A DNA stretch of 64,000 nt, from NCBI GenBank assembly GCA_030035585.1, contig CM057477.1, positions 57,579,447-57,643,446 of the forward strand. The letters run 5' to 3'. Positions within the stretch are counted from its first letter, which is position 1. Every line of letters begins with the position of its first letter. The notes beneath the pieces are model-generated. The model saw nothing but the letters and a program-made list of their open reading frames with translations, was not told where the DNA came from and ran no database searches. Positions 32,701 through 44,626 of this stretch are shown here, one piece after another. This DNA is from Dugong dugon. Lineage: Eukaryota > Chordata > Mammalia > Sirenia > Dugongidae. A program made the translations under genes and the position numbers.

Positions 32701-32894
32701 CTCTACTACATGGCATTAACAGGATACAAACCATAACCAACAACACACAAACTCTGGAAGATAAGCTAGATAACTGGGATCTTCTAAAAATTAAACACTT
32801 AATGCTTATCAAAAGACTTCACCAAACGAGTAAAAACAGAGCCTACAGACTGGGGGAAAAAAAATTGGATGTTTCATATCAGACAAAGTTCTAA
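29737..32894 (+). pseudogene. L1-B ORF2 (endonuclease-reverse transcriptase), disabled
   Basis: ORF2 begins at 29737 with the endonuclease start (HLSIITLNVNGLNTPIK), which soon meets a stop. The endonuclease end has a GTFSRIDHILG motif near 30330. The reverse transcriptase has NGPDGFTGEFYQ (about 31150), [14 protein letters not shown] (about 31540) and the active-site box as FVDD (about 31840), where most L1s have FADD. The C-terminal part (LPKAIYKYNAIPIQIPTTFF, then WKGKKPQISKALL) runs to TAA at 32894. Stops and frame changes break it at many points, and it is shorter (3.2 kb) than the usual 3.8 kb, so internal deletions are likely. Confidence 0.88.
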
Positions 32895-35349
32895 TCTGTA
32901 AAATCTACAAGAGAATCCAACACCTCTACAACAAAAAGATAATCAATTCAATTAAAAAATGGGCAAGGAAATGAAGAGACACTTCACTAGAGAACTTCCC
33001 AGCAGCCAAGAGACACATGAGGAATTCCCCGTGATCACTAGCCGTTAGAGAAATGCAAACCAAAACCACAATGAGATACCATCTCTCCCTGGCATTACAG
33101 GCATGAATCAAAAAAACTGGAAATAGCAAATGTTGGAGGAGCTGCGGGGAGATTGAAACTCTTATGCACTGCTGGAATGCAAAATGATACAACCATTTTA
33201 GAAAATGATATGGCACTTCCTTAGAAAGCTAGTAATAGAAATACCACATTATCCAGCAATCCTAGTCCTAGTAATATATCCTAGAGAAATGAGAGCCGTC
33301 ACACGAATAGACATATGCACACCCATGTTCATTGCAGCATTGTTCACAATAGTAAAAAGATGGAGACAACCCAGATGCCCATCAATCCAAGAATGGATAA
33401 ACAAAATATGGTACATACACACAATGTAGTATTACGTGATGATAAAGAACAATGATGAATGTTCGAAGCATCTCATAACATGGATGAATCTGGAGGGCAT
33501 TATGCTGAGTGAAATAAATCAATCACAAAAGGACAAACATTGTATGAAACCACTTTAATAAATACATATGAAAAAGTTTACACAGAAAAATAAACAATCT
33601 TTTATGGTTACTAGGGAAGGGAGGGGTGGAGATGGAAAAATACTAAATAGACAATAGATAAGTGGTAACTTTGGTGAAGGGTAAGACAGTACACAATACT
33701 AGGGAAACCAGAAAACTTGTACAAGGAAAAGTCATGGAAGCTCCACAGACACATCCAAACTCCCTGAGGGACTGAATTGCTGGGCGGAGGGCTGTGGGGA
33801 CCATGGTCTCAGGGAACATCTAGCTCAGTTGGCATAACATAGTTCATAAAGAAAATGTTCTTCATTCTACCTTGGCGAGTAGTGTCTGGGGTCTTAAAAG
33901 CCTATGAGCAGTCATCTAAGATACTTCACTGGTCTCATCCCTTCAGTAGCAAGGGAGAATGAAGAAAACAAGATACAAGGAAAGATTAGTCCAAATGATT
34001 AATGGACCACAACTACCACGGCCTCCACCAGACTGAGTCCAGTACAACTAGATACTGCCTGGCTACCACCACGACTGCTCTGACAGGGATCACAACAGAG
34101 GGTCCCGGACAGAGCTGGAGAAAAAGGTAGAAAAAAATCCTAACTCACAAAAAATGACCAGACTTACTGGCCTGACAGAGACTGGAGAAACCCCGAGAGT
34201 ATGGCCCCCCCACACCCTTTTAGCTCAGTAATGAAGTCACTCTTGAGGTTCACCCTTCAGCCAAAGATTAGAGAGTCCCATAAAACAAAAGGAGACTAAT
34301 GGGGCACAACATCACAAGGAAAAGCACTAGAAGGCAGGAGGGGACAACAAAGCTGGTAATAGGGAACCCAACGTCAAGAAGGGAGAGTGTTGACATGTTG
34401 TGGTGTTGTCAACCAATGCCATAAAACAATATGTGTGCTGTTTAATGAGAAACTATTTGTTCTGTAAATCTTCATCTAAAGCACAATAAAAAAAAAAATT
34501 TTTTTTAAAGCACAGAGAATTGCAGAAGATTTGCTGGCAGAAACCTTCCCTAATATCATGAAAGACAAGAAGATATCCATCCAAGAAGCTCAATGAACCC
34601 CATACAGGATAGATTCCAAAAGAACATCACCAAGACTTATCATAATCAAACTTGCAAAACCAAAGACAGAGTCCTGAGAGCAGCTAGGAAAAAACGAAAA
34701 GTCACCTACAAAGGAGAACCAATAAGACTAAGCTCTGATTATTCAGCAGAAACCATGTAGGCAAGAGCAATAGGATGACATATATAAAGCCCTGCCAGCG
34801 AAGAATTATATATCCAGCAAAATAGTCTCCAAAATATGATAGTGAAATTAGGACATTTCCAGATAAACAGAAATTAAGGGACTATGTAAAAACCAGACCA
34901 AAATTACAAGAAGTATTGAAGGGGGCCTCTAGTTAGAGAACTAACAACATCAGACAACAATCCAAGATTATTACACAGGACAGATCGACCAGATACCAAC
35001 CCAGATAAGGAATTCTCAAAAATAATCCAAAACTAAAAGACTGAAAATAGAGAATGAGGGATGTCAATATGTAAACAACGACAATGTCAAAACCAAAATG
35101 TCAAGGCAATATCAAGAAATAAAAGACTGGTTTAAACTTAGGAAAATAAAGGTGAAATTCTACGTAACCACAAAGCATGCTAACAAACCTACCCATCAAA
35201 GTAAAAAAGAAGAAAAACACAATGACTCAGTAAACACAAAATCAACAATAATGAAAGAAATGTAAATAAATTCCATGAACAAGAACTCAGCACAGAAAAT
35301 TAAGCAGAACAAAAACTATCAACATCATAAAAAGAAAAAATACAATGAA

Positions 35350-38300
35350 ATGACTGTAGTAAACTCATACCTATCGATAATTGCACTGAATGTAAATGGC
35401 TTAAATGCACCAGTAAAGAGACAGAGCGTGGCAGAACGGATTAAAAAAAAAAAAACATGATCCATTATATGCTGTCTACAGGAGACATACCTTAGATACA
35501 AAGACATTAAGCAAACTAAAACTCAAAGGATGGAAAAAAATATATATCAAGCAAACAACCAGAAAAAAGCAGAAGTGGCAATATTAATCTCTGATAAAAT
35601 AGACTTTAAAGCAAAATCTACCATAAAGGGTAAGGAAAAACACTATGTAATGATTTAAGGATCAACCCTCCAGGAGGACATAAACATAATAACATATACA
35701 CACCCAATGACAGGGCTCTAAAATACATAAAACAAACTCTAACAGCACTGAAAAGAGAAATACATAATTCCACAATAATAGTAGGAGATTTCAACACTCC
35801 ATGTTTGGTGAAGGACAGAACACCTAGAAAGAAACTCAATAAAGATACATTAGATTTAAATGCCATAATCAATCAATTTGACCTGATAGACATATACAGA
35901 ACACTCAACCCAACAGCAGCAAAGTATGCATTCTTTTCCAATGCACATGGAACATTCTCCATAATAGACCACATTTTAGGTCACAAAGCAAGACTCAACA
36001 AAATCCAAACTATCGAAATAATACAAAACATCTTTTCTGATAATAACAAAATAAAAGTAGAAATGAGTATCAGGAATAGCAAGGGAAAAAAATCAAATAC
36101 ATGGAAACTGAACAACACCTTGCTTAAAAACTACTTGCTAATAGAAGAAATCAAGGATGGAATAAGAAATTAATAGAATCAAATGAGAACTAAAACACTC
36201 TTACAAAGCCTCTGGGACACAGCAAAAGCAGTGATTAGAGGTCAGTTTAGAGCAATAAACACATACATCAAAAAAGAAGAGTGCTAAAATCAAAATATTA
36301 ACCCTACAACTTGAACAAATAGAAAGAGAGCAGCAAAATAAGTGCACAGACACCAGAAGAAAGGAAATAATAAAGATTAGAGCAAAGATAAATGAAATAT
36401 TGAACAGAAAAATACAATAGGAAGAATCAACAAAACCAAAACTTGATTCTTTGAAAAGATCAATAAAATCAACTATTGGCCAAACTGACAAAAGAAAAGC
36501 AGGAGAGGAAGCAAATACCACAAATAAGAAATGAGATGAGAGATATCACAACTGAATCAACTGAAATAAAAGGGATCATAACAGAATACTGTGAAAAATT
36601 GTTCTCAAACAAATTTGAAAACCTAGAGGAAAGGGACATATTTCTAGAAACACATTACATACTGTCATGGTTTGAATTATGTCCCCCCAAAAATGTGTGA
36701 TTCAATTTGGTTGGGCCATGATTCCCAGAATTGTGTGGTTGGCCTCCATTTTATGATTGTAATTTTATGTTAAAGACGATTAAAGTGGGATTGTAACACC
36801 ACCCTTACCCAAGTCACATCCCTGATCCAATGTAAAGGAAGTTCACCTAGGGCGTGGCCTGCACCACCTTTTATCTTACAAGAGATAAAAGGAAAGGGAA
36901 GCAAGCAGAGATTGGGGGACCTCATACCACCAAGAAAGCAGTGCCAGGAGTAGATCATGTCCTTTGGACCCAGGGTCCCTGTGCAGAGAAGCTCCTAGTC
37001 CAGGGGAACATTGATGAGAAGGCTGACACCCTGAATTTGGACTTTTAGCCTACTTTACTGTGAAGAAATAAATTTCTCTTTGTTAAATCCATCCACTTGT
37101 GGTATTTCTGTTGTAGCAGCACTAGATGACTAAACATCTACCTAAACTGACACAAGTGAGGTAGAAAAACTAAACAGACCCGTAACAAAAGAGGAAATAG
37201 AAGAGGTAAGAAAAAACTCCCAACAACAACAACAAAAAAAAAAGCCCTGGCCCACACGGCATCCATGGAGAATTCTACCAAACTTTCAGAGAGGCATTCG
37301 CATCAGTACTAATCAAACTATATCAGAGCCTAAAGAAGGAAGGAATATTCCCAAATTCATTCTATGAAACCAGCATAACCTTGATACCAAAGCCAGGCAA
37401 AGACAGCACACACACACAAAAAAGAAAACTACAGACCAATATCCCTCATGAATATAGACGCAAAAATTCTCAACAAAATTCTAGTCAATAGAATTCAACA
37501 GCTTATCAAAAAAATAATACATCATGACCAAGAGGGGTTCATACCAGTTATGCAAGGATGGCTCAACATTAGAAAATCAACCAATATAATCCACCATATA
37601 AATAAAAGAATCACATGGTCATCTCCGTTGACACAGAAAAGGCATTTAACAAAGTCAAACACACATTCCTGATAAAAACTCTCAGCAAAATAGGAGTATA
37701 AGGGGAATTCCTTGACATAATAAGTGGCATTTATACAAAACCAACAGCCAACATCTTCAATGGAAAGAGACTGAAAGCTTTCCCCTTGAGAACGGTAACC
37801 AGACAAGGATACCCTTTATCACCACTCTTATTCAACATTCTGCTGGAAGTCCTAGCTAGAGCAATAAGGCAAGAAAAGGAAATAAAGAGCATCCAAATTG
37901 GCAAGGAAGAGGTAAAACTATCCCTATTTGCAGATAATATGATCCTATACATAGAAAACCCCAAGAAAGCTACTGGAACCAAAAGAAGATTTCTGCAAAG
38001 AGCAGGATACATACAAAAATCAGTTGGATTCCTCGACACCAACAAAAAGAACTTCAAAAAGGAAATCAGCAAATCAATACCATTTACAATAGCCCTCAAG
38101 AAGATAAAATACTTCTGAATAAATTCAAGTAAAGACATAAAAGACCTATACAAAGAACTACAAAATACTACTTCAAGAAACCAAGAGATCTACGTAAGTG
38201 GGAAAAAATACCACGCTAATGGATAGGTAGACTCAGCATTGTGAAAATGTCAATACTACCCAAAGCAATCTACAGATACAAAGCAATCTTGATCCAACTT

Positions 38301-38940
38301 CCTACAGCATTCTTTAACGAGATGGAGAAACAAATCACCAACTTTATATGGAAAGGAAAGAGGTCCCAGATAAGCAAAGTGTTATTGAAGAAGAAGAACA
38401 AAGTGGGAGGCCTCATGCTATCTGATCTTGTAACTTATTATACAGCCATGGTAGTCAAAACAGCCTGGCAGTGGTACAACAACAGACACATAGACCAAAG
38501 GAGCAGAATTGAGAAGCCAGATGTAAATCCATCCGTCCATGAGCGGCTGATATTTGATAAAGGGCCAAAGTACATTAAAATGGGAAAATATAGTCTCTTT
38601 AACAAGTGGTGCTGGCATAAGTGAAGGTCCATCTGTAAAAAAAAATGAAACAGGACCCATACCTCACATCATACACAGAAACTAACTCAAAATGGATCAA
38701 AGACCTAAATATAAAATGTAAAACGATAAAGATCGTGGAAGAAAAAGAGAAAGACAATGCTAGGGGCCCTAATACATGGCATAAATGCAATACAAACCAT
38801 AACTAACAATGCACAAACATCAGAGAGAAACTAGATAACTGGGAGTTCCTAAAAATTAAACACTTATGCTCATTAAAAGACTTCACCAAAACAGTAACAA
38901 GAACCTACAGACTGGGGAGAAAAAAAATTGGCTACGACAT
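35350..38940 (+). pseudogene. L1-A ORF2, disabled and split by an LTR
   Basis: Endonuclease: SYLSIIALNVNGLNAPVKRQ at 35365, later an open run from 35805 ending in GTFSIIDHILGHK (about 35955). Reverse transcriptase after the LTR: 'INKIL' region at 37450, and [20 protein letters not shown] at about 37785. The active-site box reads LFADNM near 37930, so the second catalytic aspartate of FADD is replaced by asparagine. The C-terminal part ([33 protein letters not shown]) lies at 38241-38624. Multiple frameshifts and stops. Confidence 0.85.
36663..37136 (+). mobile_element. Solo ERVL-MaLR-like LTR inserted in L1-A ORF2
   Basis: A 474-bp LTR from tgtcatggtttgaattatgt to agatgactaaaca. The L1 sequence breaks off at 'gaaacacattacatac' and resumes at 'tctacctaaactgacac', matching the uninterrupted L1-B around 31045-31065. 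Flanking pentamers catac and tctac agree at three positions. Confidence 0.9.
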
Positions 38941-40625
38941 ATCCAACAAGGGTCTAATCTTTAAAATATACAAAATACTTCAACATCTCAACAACAAAAA
39001 GACAAATAATCCAATTAAAAATGGGCAAAAGATATAAACAGACACTTTAGCAAAGAAGACATTTAGGCGGATAACAGACACATGAGGAAATGCTCATGAT
39101 CATTAGCCATTAGAGAAATGCAAAACAAAACTACAATGAGATACCATCTCACCCCAACATTACTTGCACTAATCGAAAACACAGAAAATAATAAATGTTG
39201 AAGAGGTTGCAGGGATATTGGAACTCTTATGCACTGCTGGTGGGAATGTAAAATGGTATAACCACTATGGAAAACAATATGACATATCCTTAAAAAGCTA
39301 GAAATAGGAATATCATACAATCCAGCAATCCCTCTCCTGGGAATATATCCTAGAGAAATAAAAGCCATCACACAGAGACATAAGCACACCCATGTTCATT
39401 GCAGCATTATTCACAATAGCAAAAAATGGAAACAACCTAAGTGCCCATCAACAGATGAATAGATAAATTATGGTACATACATACAATGGAATACTATGCA
39501 AAGATAAAGAACAATGATGAATCCCTGAACTATCTCATAACATGGGTGATTCTGGAGGGCATTATGCTGAGTGAAATAAGTCAATCACAAAAGGACAGAT
39601 ACTGTATGAGACCATTCTTGTGTAAACCCAAGAAAAGGTTTACACAGTGAAAAATACATTCTTTGATGATTATGAGGGTGGGGAGGGATCGGGAGGAAAA
39701 ATCACTAACTAGATAGTAGACAAGTCTCAGCTTTGGTGAAGGGAAAGACAACACACAAGATAGGGGAAGGCAGCACAATTCGACCAAGGCAAAGTCATAG
39801 AAGTTTCCTAGACACATCCAAACACCTCAAGGGACCAAGCTGCTGGGGCTAAGTACTGAGGACTATAGTCTGGGGGATATCTAGGTCAATTGGCATAATA
39901 CAGTTCATAAAGAAAATGTTCTACATTGTACTTTGGTGAGTAGCAAAAGAGGTCTTAAAAGTTTGCAAGTGGCCATCTAAGATACATCTATTGGTCCCAT
40001 CCAATCTGGAGTAAAGGAGAATGAAGAAAACTAACACAAGGCAAGTATTAGCCCAAAGGACTAAAGGACCACATGAACCACAGCCTCCACTAGCCTGAGC
40101 CCAGAAGAAATAGATGTTGCCTGGTTACCACCACTGACTGCTCTGACAAGGATCACAATAGAGTCCCAGACACAGCAGGAGAAAAACGTAGAACAAAATT
40201 CTAATTCACAAAAAAAGACCAGATTTACTGGTCTGACAGAGACTGGAGGAAGCCCTGAGACTATGGCGCCTGGGTGCTTTGCTAACTCAAAACTGAAAAC
40301 GCTCCCAAAGCCCACTTTTCAGGCAAAGATTAGACAGGCCTATAAAACAAACAATAACACACGTGAGGAATGTACTTCTTAGTTCAATCAAATATATGAG
40401 ACTAAATGGGCAAATCCTGCCCAAAAGCAAGATGAGAAGGCAAGAAGGGACACAAATACTAGTGAACAAACACAGGGAATCTGAGGTTGAAAGGGGGAGA
40501 GTGCTGTCACGTTGTGGGGTTGCAACCAATGTCACAAAACCATATGTGTATAAATTTTTAAATGAGAAACTACCTCGAGCTGTAAACTTTCATCTAAAGC
40601 CTAATAAAATTTAAAAAATAAAAAT

Positions 40626-41466
40626 ACTACCTAATTTTAAAATATTACATAAAGCTAGTTCTTAAACTGCTGTTTTTATTAATGTCTCTCCATGAAGGAA
40701 ATTAAATCAATGAATAATGAAAAACATTTACCATTTTGGTTTAAGGATACATCAAATCCCAAAACCGAGCCAGTGAGATTGACTTCAGTATTTGACCTGC
40801 AGTCATTAGCTCAAGGATCATACTTTAAATGCCTACCACCCTGAAGAGGGGAGACTCTCCCACAACCCCAAAGTATATAGCAAAGCATGGGGAAACAAAG
40901 AATAAAGATTGAGAAGCAATTTTTCATTTGTGCCTTGTCTTATCCGTATCTCTCTTCCTCTTAGCTGAATTCCCTTTTCCTATTTTGCACAAAAACTCAC
41001 GTCCACCAATAATCAGACTTGCAAGCCCTTTAGCAACAGATATTATTGGAGGATTGGTGGTACATACTATAAAGCTCACAGCTAGTTAGAAGATATTAAA
41101 CATAAAAAAAAAATCAGAGTTCATAGAAGGTCACAAGTGCCAAATGACACAGAAGAAGTTATATCAAGTACAAATTAGAAATGATCTCAGAATTTACAGG
41201 TGAGATCACAGCCAGCCAGGACTGCCAAGAATGGTTAAGACCTGGGAGTGATGTGAGCAAGACGTGGAAAGGGCAGCTATGGCTCCTTTTACAGAGACCA
41301 GGTAGAACAGCTTATTGGAGTGGATGGCTCAGGGACAATGAAACAAAAGGTATGTTTGATTAGGTGATAGAGTTGAGGAAGACCGTGGTGCTGAACTAAA
41401 TAGTTTAGACACTTTTAAGGCAACAGTGAGAAACCATTGAGATCTGTAGGGCAAGAGGCTGACGAT
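40626..41466. other. No recognised feature
   Basis: Intergenic sequence without a supportable feature; 41170-41460 has repeat-like wording but no assigned family. Confidence 0.4.
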
Positions 41467-41471
41467 GTGTA

Positions 41472-43564
41472 TGTTATAGATTGAATTGTGTCTCCCCAAA
41501 ATGTGTGTCAACTTGGCTAGGCCATGATTCCCAACATTATGTGATTGTCCACCATTTTGTCATCTGAAATGATTTTCCTATGCCTTGTAAATCTTACCTC
41601 TATGACGTTAATGAAGCAGGATTAGAGGCAGTTATGTTAATAAGACAGAACTCAATCTACAAGATTAGATTTCGTTTTAAGTCAATCTCTTTTGAAACAT
41701 AAAAGAGAGATGCAAGCATAGAGACAAGGGGGCCTCATACCACCAAGAAAGCAACATCAGGAGCAGAGCATGTCCTTTGGATCAGAGGTTTCTGCACTAA
41801 GAAGCTCCTAGACCAGGGGAAGATTGATGACAAGGGCCTTCCCCCAGAGCCAACAGAGAGAGAAAGCCTTTCCTTGGAGGTGACACCTTGAATTCGGACT
41901 TCTAACCTACTGGACTGTGAGAGTATAAACTTCTGTTTGTTAGGGCCATCGACTTGTGGTATTTCTGTTATAGCAGCACTAAATAACTAAGACAGACTTT
42001 TGTCTGAAAGAGTAGGGTGTTGCTCTAGCAGATACCTACAGTGTGGAAGTGGTTTTGAAACTGTGAATGCATAGAGGCTGGAAGAGTTTTAAAGTACCTA
42101 ATAGTAAAAGCCTAGATTGCCTTGAAGAGACTGTTGGTGAAACCATGGACATCAAAGACAGTTCTGGTAAGGACTCAGAAGGAAATGAGGAGAGCTGTTC
42201 CACTTGAGCCAGTACAGATGGCAAGAGGCAGCATCAGAGAAACAGCAGCATCAGAGAAATAGCAGCAGCAGAACCAGGAGATCAGCATGAGACAGCGCTG
42301 AAGTCAACATACAGGGCTAGAGAGCTGAATGTTTTCTGGCCAAAGTTTACTGGCAAATTGGGGTGCCTCTAGGCACTTATCAGTGGAGCTAAAGAGCTTT
42401 GGAACACTTGCCCCAGCAGGGCAGAAGCAGCAAGGCTTGAGGGAACAAGAGGCCAAGGAACCCAGAAATAGAAGCTGAAGAGACAAGGAGCACAGGAAGC
42501 AGAGCTGCCTCAGTCTCAAAGGCCAGGGCCATGACCTCTGGGGTCTCAAAGAGCGGAGTTGCCACTCAGATGGACTAGGAGAGTGGGGCTGCCCAAATTT
42601 GAGGGCATAGTTGCCCGTAAGTGCTGTTTCAGTGAACCTGGAAGGCAGAACTGAAGCCCAGGTCCAAGGGGTCTCCACCCAGAATCTGGAGAGTGTGGCA
42701 AATATCCAGAGTCTGGAGGGCAAGCCGTTGTATAAATGGTCTCAGACTACAGAGGATTATTTTCAAGCTTTGAGGGCTAATGTAATGTGTTCTGCTGACT
42801 TGCTTGGTGCCTGTTATCTCTCTTTTCACTCCAATTTCTCCCATCTGTAACGGAAATGTCTAGCTTGTGCCTGTTCCACCACTGTACTTTGTAAGCCGAT
42901 AATTTGCATTCTAGATTTCACAGATGAAGAGGAATTTTTGGATTTTGGACTTGGAGTTGATTTAAGACTTTTGCTATGATATGATGGGGTGAATGTGTTT
43001 TACATGTAGCAAAGATATGAATTGTGGGGAGCCAAAGGGTGGAACATTATGGATTGAATTTTATCTCCCCAAAAATGTGTGCCAACTTGGCTAGTACATG
43101 ATTCTCAGTATTGTGTGATTGTCCACCATTTTGTCATCTGATGTGATTTTCCTATGTAATGTAAATCTTACCTCTATGATGTTAATGAGGTCGGTTTAGC
43201 TGCAGTTATGCTAATGAGGCAGGGCTCAATCTACAAGATTAGATTGTGTCTTAAGTCTCTTTTGAGATATAAAAGAGAGAAATGAGCAGAGAAACATGGG
43301 GACCTCATACCACCAAGAAACAAGAGCCAGGAGAATAGCACATACTTTGGACCTGGTGTCCTTGTGCTGAGACGCTCCTACTCCAGGGGAAGACTGATGA
43401 CAAGGACCTCCCCTGAGAGCTGACAGAGAGAGAAAGCCTTTCCCTGGAGCTGGCACCCTGAAGTCAGACTTCTAGCCTCCTAGACTGTGAGAGAATAAAT
43501 TTCTTTTTGTTAAAGCTATCCACCTGTGGTATTTCTGTTACAGCAGCACTAGATGACTAAAATA
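41472..43564 (+). mobile_element. Complete ERVL-MaLR element with two LTRs
   Basis: A 2093-bp element: 5' LTR 41472-41994, internal part 41995-43044, 3' LTR 43045-43564. It is flanked by the perfect 5-bp duplication gtgta at 41467-41471 and 43565-43569. The internal part has no gag, pol or env frame. Its 3' end ('ccaatttctcccatctgtaacgg', 'ttggattttggacttggagttgatttaagac') resembles MaLR internal regions (THE1/MST/MLT1-int), known to be non-coding. A purine-rich tract (tggggagccaaagggtgg) precedes the 3' LTR as expected for second-strand priming. Movement would have needed ERVL proteins in trans. Confidence 0.9.
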
Positions 43565-43654
43565 GTGTATTTTTATTACAGCAAATGATTTCGATGATTG
43601 CCACCCCCTAAACATTGGTGATTCCTTCAAGAGGATTGTATTTCTGTTGAAGCT

Positions 43655-43720
43655 ATAAATCCCACATCTAGCACAATGACTGGCTCATAGTAAATATTTG
43701 TAAAATAAATGATCAAGGCC
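43655..43720 (+). repeat. L2 3' end fragment
   Basis: 'ctagcacaatgactggctcatagtaaatatttg' is the conserved L2 3' end. Confidence 0.6.
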
Positions 43721-44024
43721 GTATTCTATTGTATGCAACTTTTGCCTACTTCAAAAACCCTCCTCATAGCAGAATGCAGTAGAGAAAGGAGATACTGGAA
43801 GCAAGAAGGAAGCCAGTAAGTTGCAATCTAAGTATAAGATGGAGAAGGCCTGAACAATGAGTTGGAAGGGATGTAGGGTGAAACCTTAGGAACATTGCAA
43901 AGGAAGAATTGGTAGGACTTCATGACAGATAAGCTCTAGCATATGGAAGAAATGAAACAAATAAATGATTCCGAAGCTATTAAATGTGTAAAGAACAGTG
44001 CCACTTTTTCTCTATACACAAAGT

Positions 44025-44175
44025 TTCCAGCTATTTACTAGCTGGATGACCAAAGGAAGAAGACTTCATGTCTCCTAACCTCAGTGTCCTCAAGGAAGAA
44101 TATCTACCTTGAAGAATTGTTGTGAAATTTAAATGAGAAAATATGGGAAGAACAAAAAGCCTAGTGCCTTGCACA
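44025..44175 (+). repeat. MIR SINE fragment
   Basis: 'tactagctggatgaccaaagg', 'taacctcagtgtcctc' and the end 'aagcctagtgccttgcac' fit a diverged MIR. Confidence 0.65.
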
Positions 44176-44254
44176 TTTTTCAGTCTCAAAAGACCCATGT
44201 CCTTTGTTATAATAGGGATTTACACATTACATTGTGATTTTTGAATTTATTTAA

Positions 44255-44375
44255 AGATATATTTCTTATTCCCATTATGAGCCCTTCCAGGGTATGAACC
44301 ATGTCTTCATCAAAATTGTGTCCCCAGTGCCTACTACTGTGCCGAATGGGGCTTATTAGTATTTGTGGAATACCG
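44255..44375 (+). repeat. L2 LINE 3' end
   Basis: 'gagcccttccagggtatgaaccatgtcttcatc' and 'cccagtgcctactactgtgcc' follow the L2 3' end layout. Confidence 0.6.
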
Positions 44376-44414
44376 GGAATGGTCCCATCATCCCCAAGCC
44401 ACACCTGTGTAATA

Positions 44415-44619
44415 AACCAGTTGTCATCAAGTCAATTTCAATTCATGGTGACCCCATACGTGTCAGAGTAGAACTGTGCTCCATAGGGTTTTCAATGTCT
44501 CAATTTTGGGAAGTAGATCACCAGGACTTTATTCAGAGGTACTCTGGATGGACTTGAATCTCCAACCTTTCAGTTAGCAGCTGAGAACCTTAACCATTTG
44601 CACCATCCAGGGACTTCTC
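44415..44619 (-). mobile_element. AfroSINE, antisense
   Basis: Full copy from 'accagttgtcatcaagtcaa' to 'accatccagggacttc', with a short flanking repeat tgtaata at 44408-44414 and 44620-44626. Confidence 0.92.
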
Positions 44620-44626
44620 TGTAATA

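Larger units (their letters stand above)
26641..34506 (+). mobile_element. LINE-1 'L1-B', nearly full length, nested in L1-A
   Basis: A 7.9-kb element: 5' UTR 26641-28313, ORF1 28314-29352, ORF2 29737-32894, 3' UTR to an aataaaaaaaaaaaa tail at 34486-34498 followed by a T run. The 12-bp duplication and the clean resumption of L1-A ORF1 on both sides prove that it inserted into L1-A. Both ORFs contain stops and frame changes, so it is not autonomous now. Its 5' UTR differs from those of L1-A and of the L1 at 63341. Confidence 0.93.
34519..40625 (+). mobile_element. LINE-1 'L1-A', ORF1 end, ORF2 and 3' UTR
   Basis: The continuation of the element begun at 24231. ORF1 ends near 34985, ORF2 spans 35350 to about 38940 with an LTR inserted at 36663-37136, and the 3' UTR ends in an aataaaatttaaaaaataaaa tail near 40625. 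A clear target duplication for L1-A itself was not found. Confidence 0.9.

Noticed and set aside
32148-32894. 248-codon frame as a host gene
   Set aside because: It is the C-terminal part of L1 ORF2, in line with the rest of the element.
42304-42723. 139-codon minus-strand frame as a gene or viral protein
   Set aside because: It lies antisense in the non-coding internal part of the MaLR element and has no similarity to gag, pol or env motifs.
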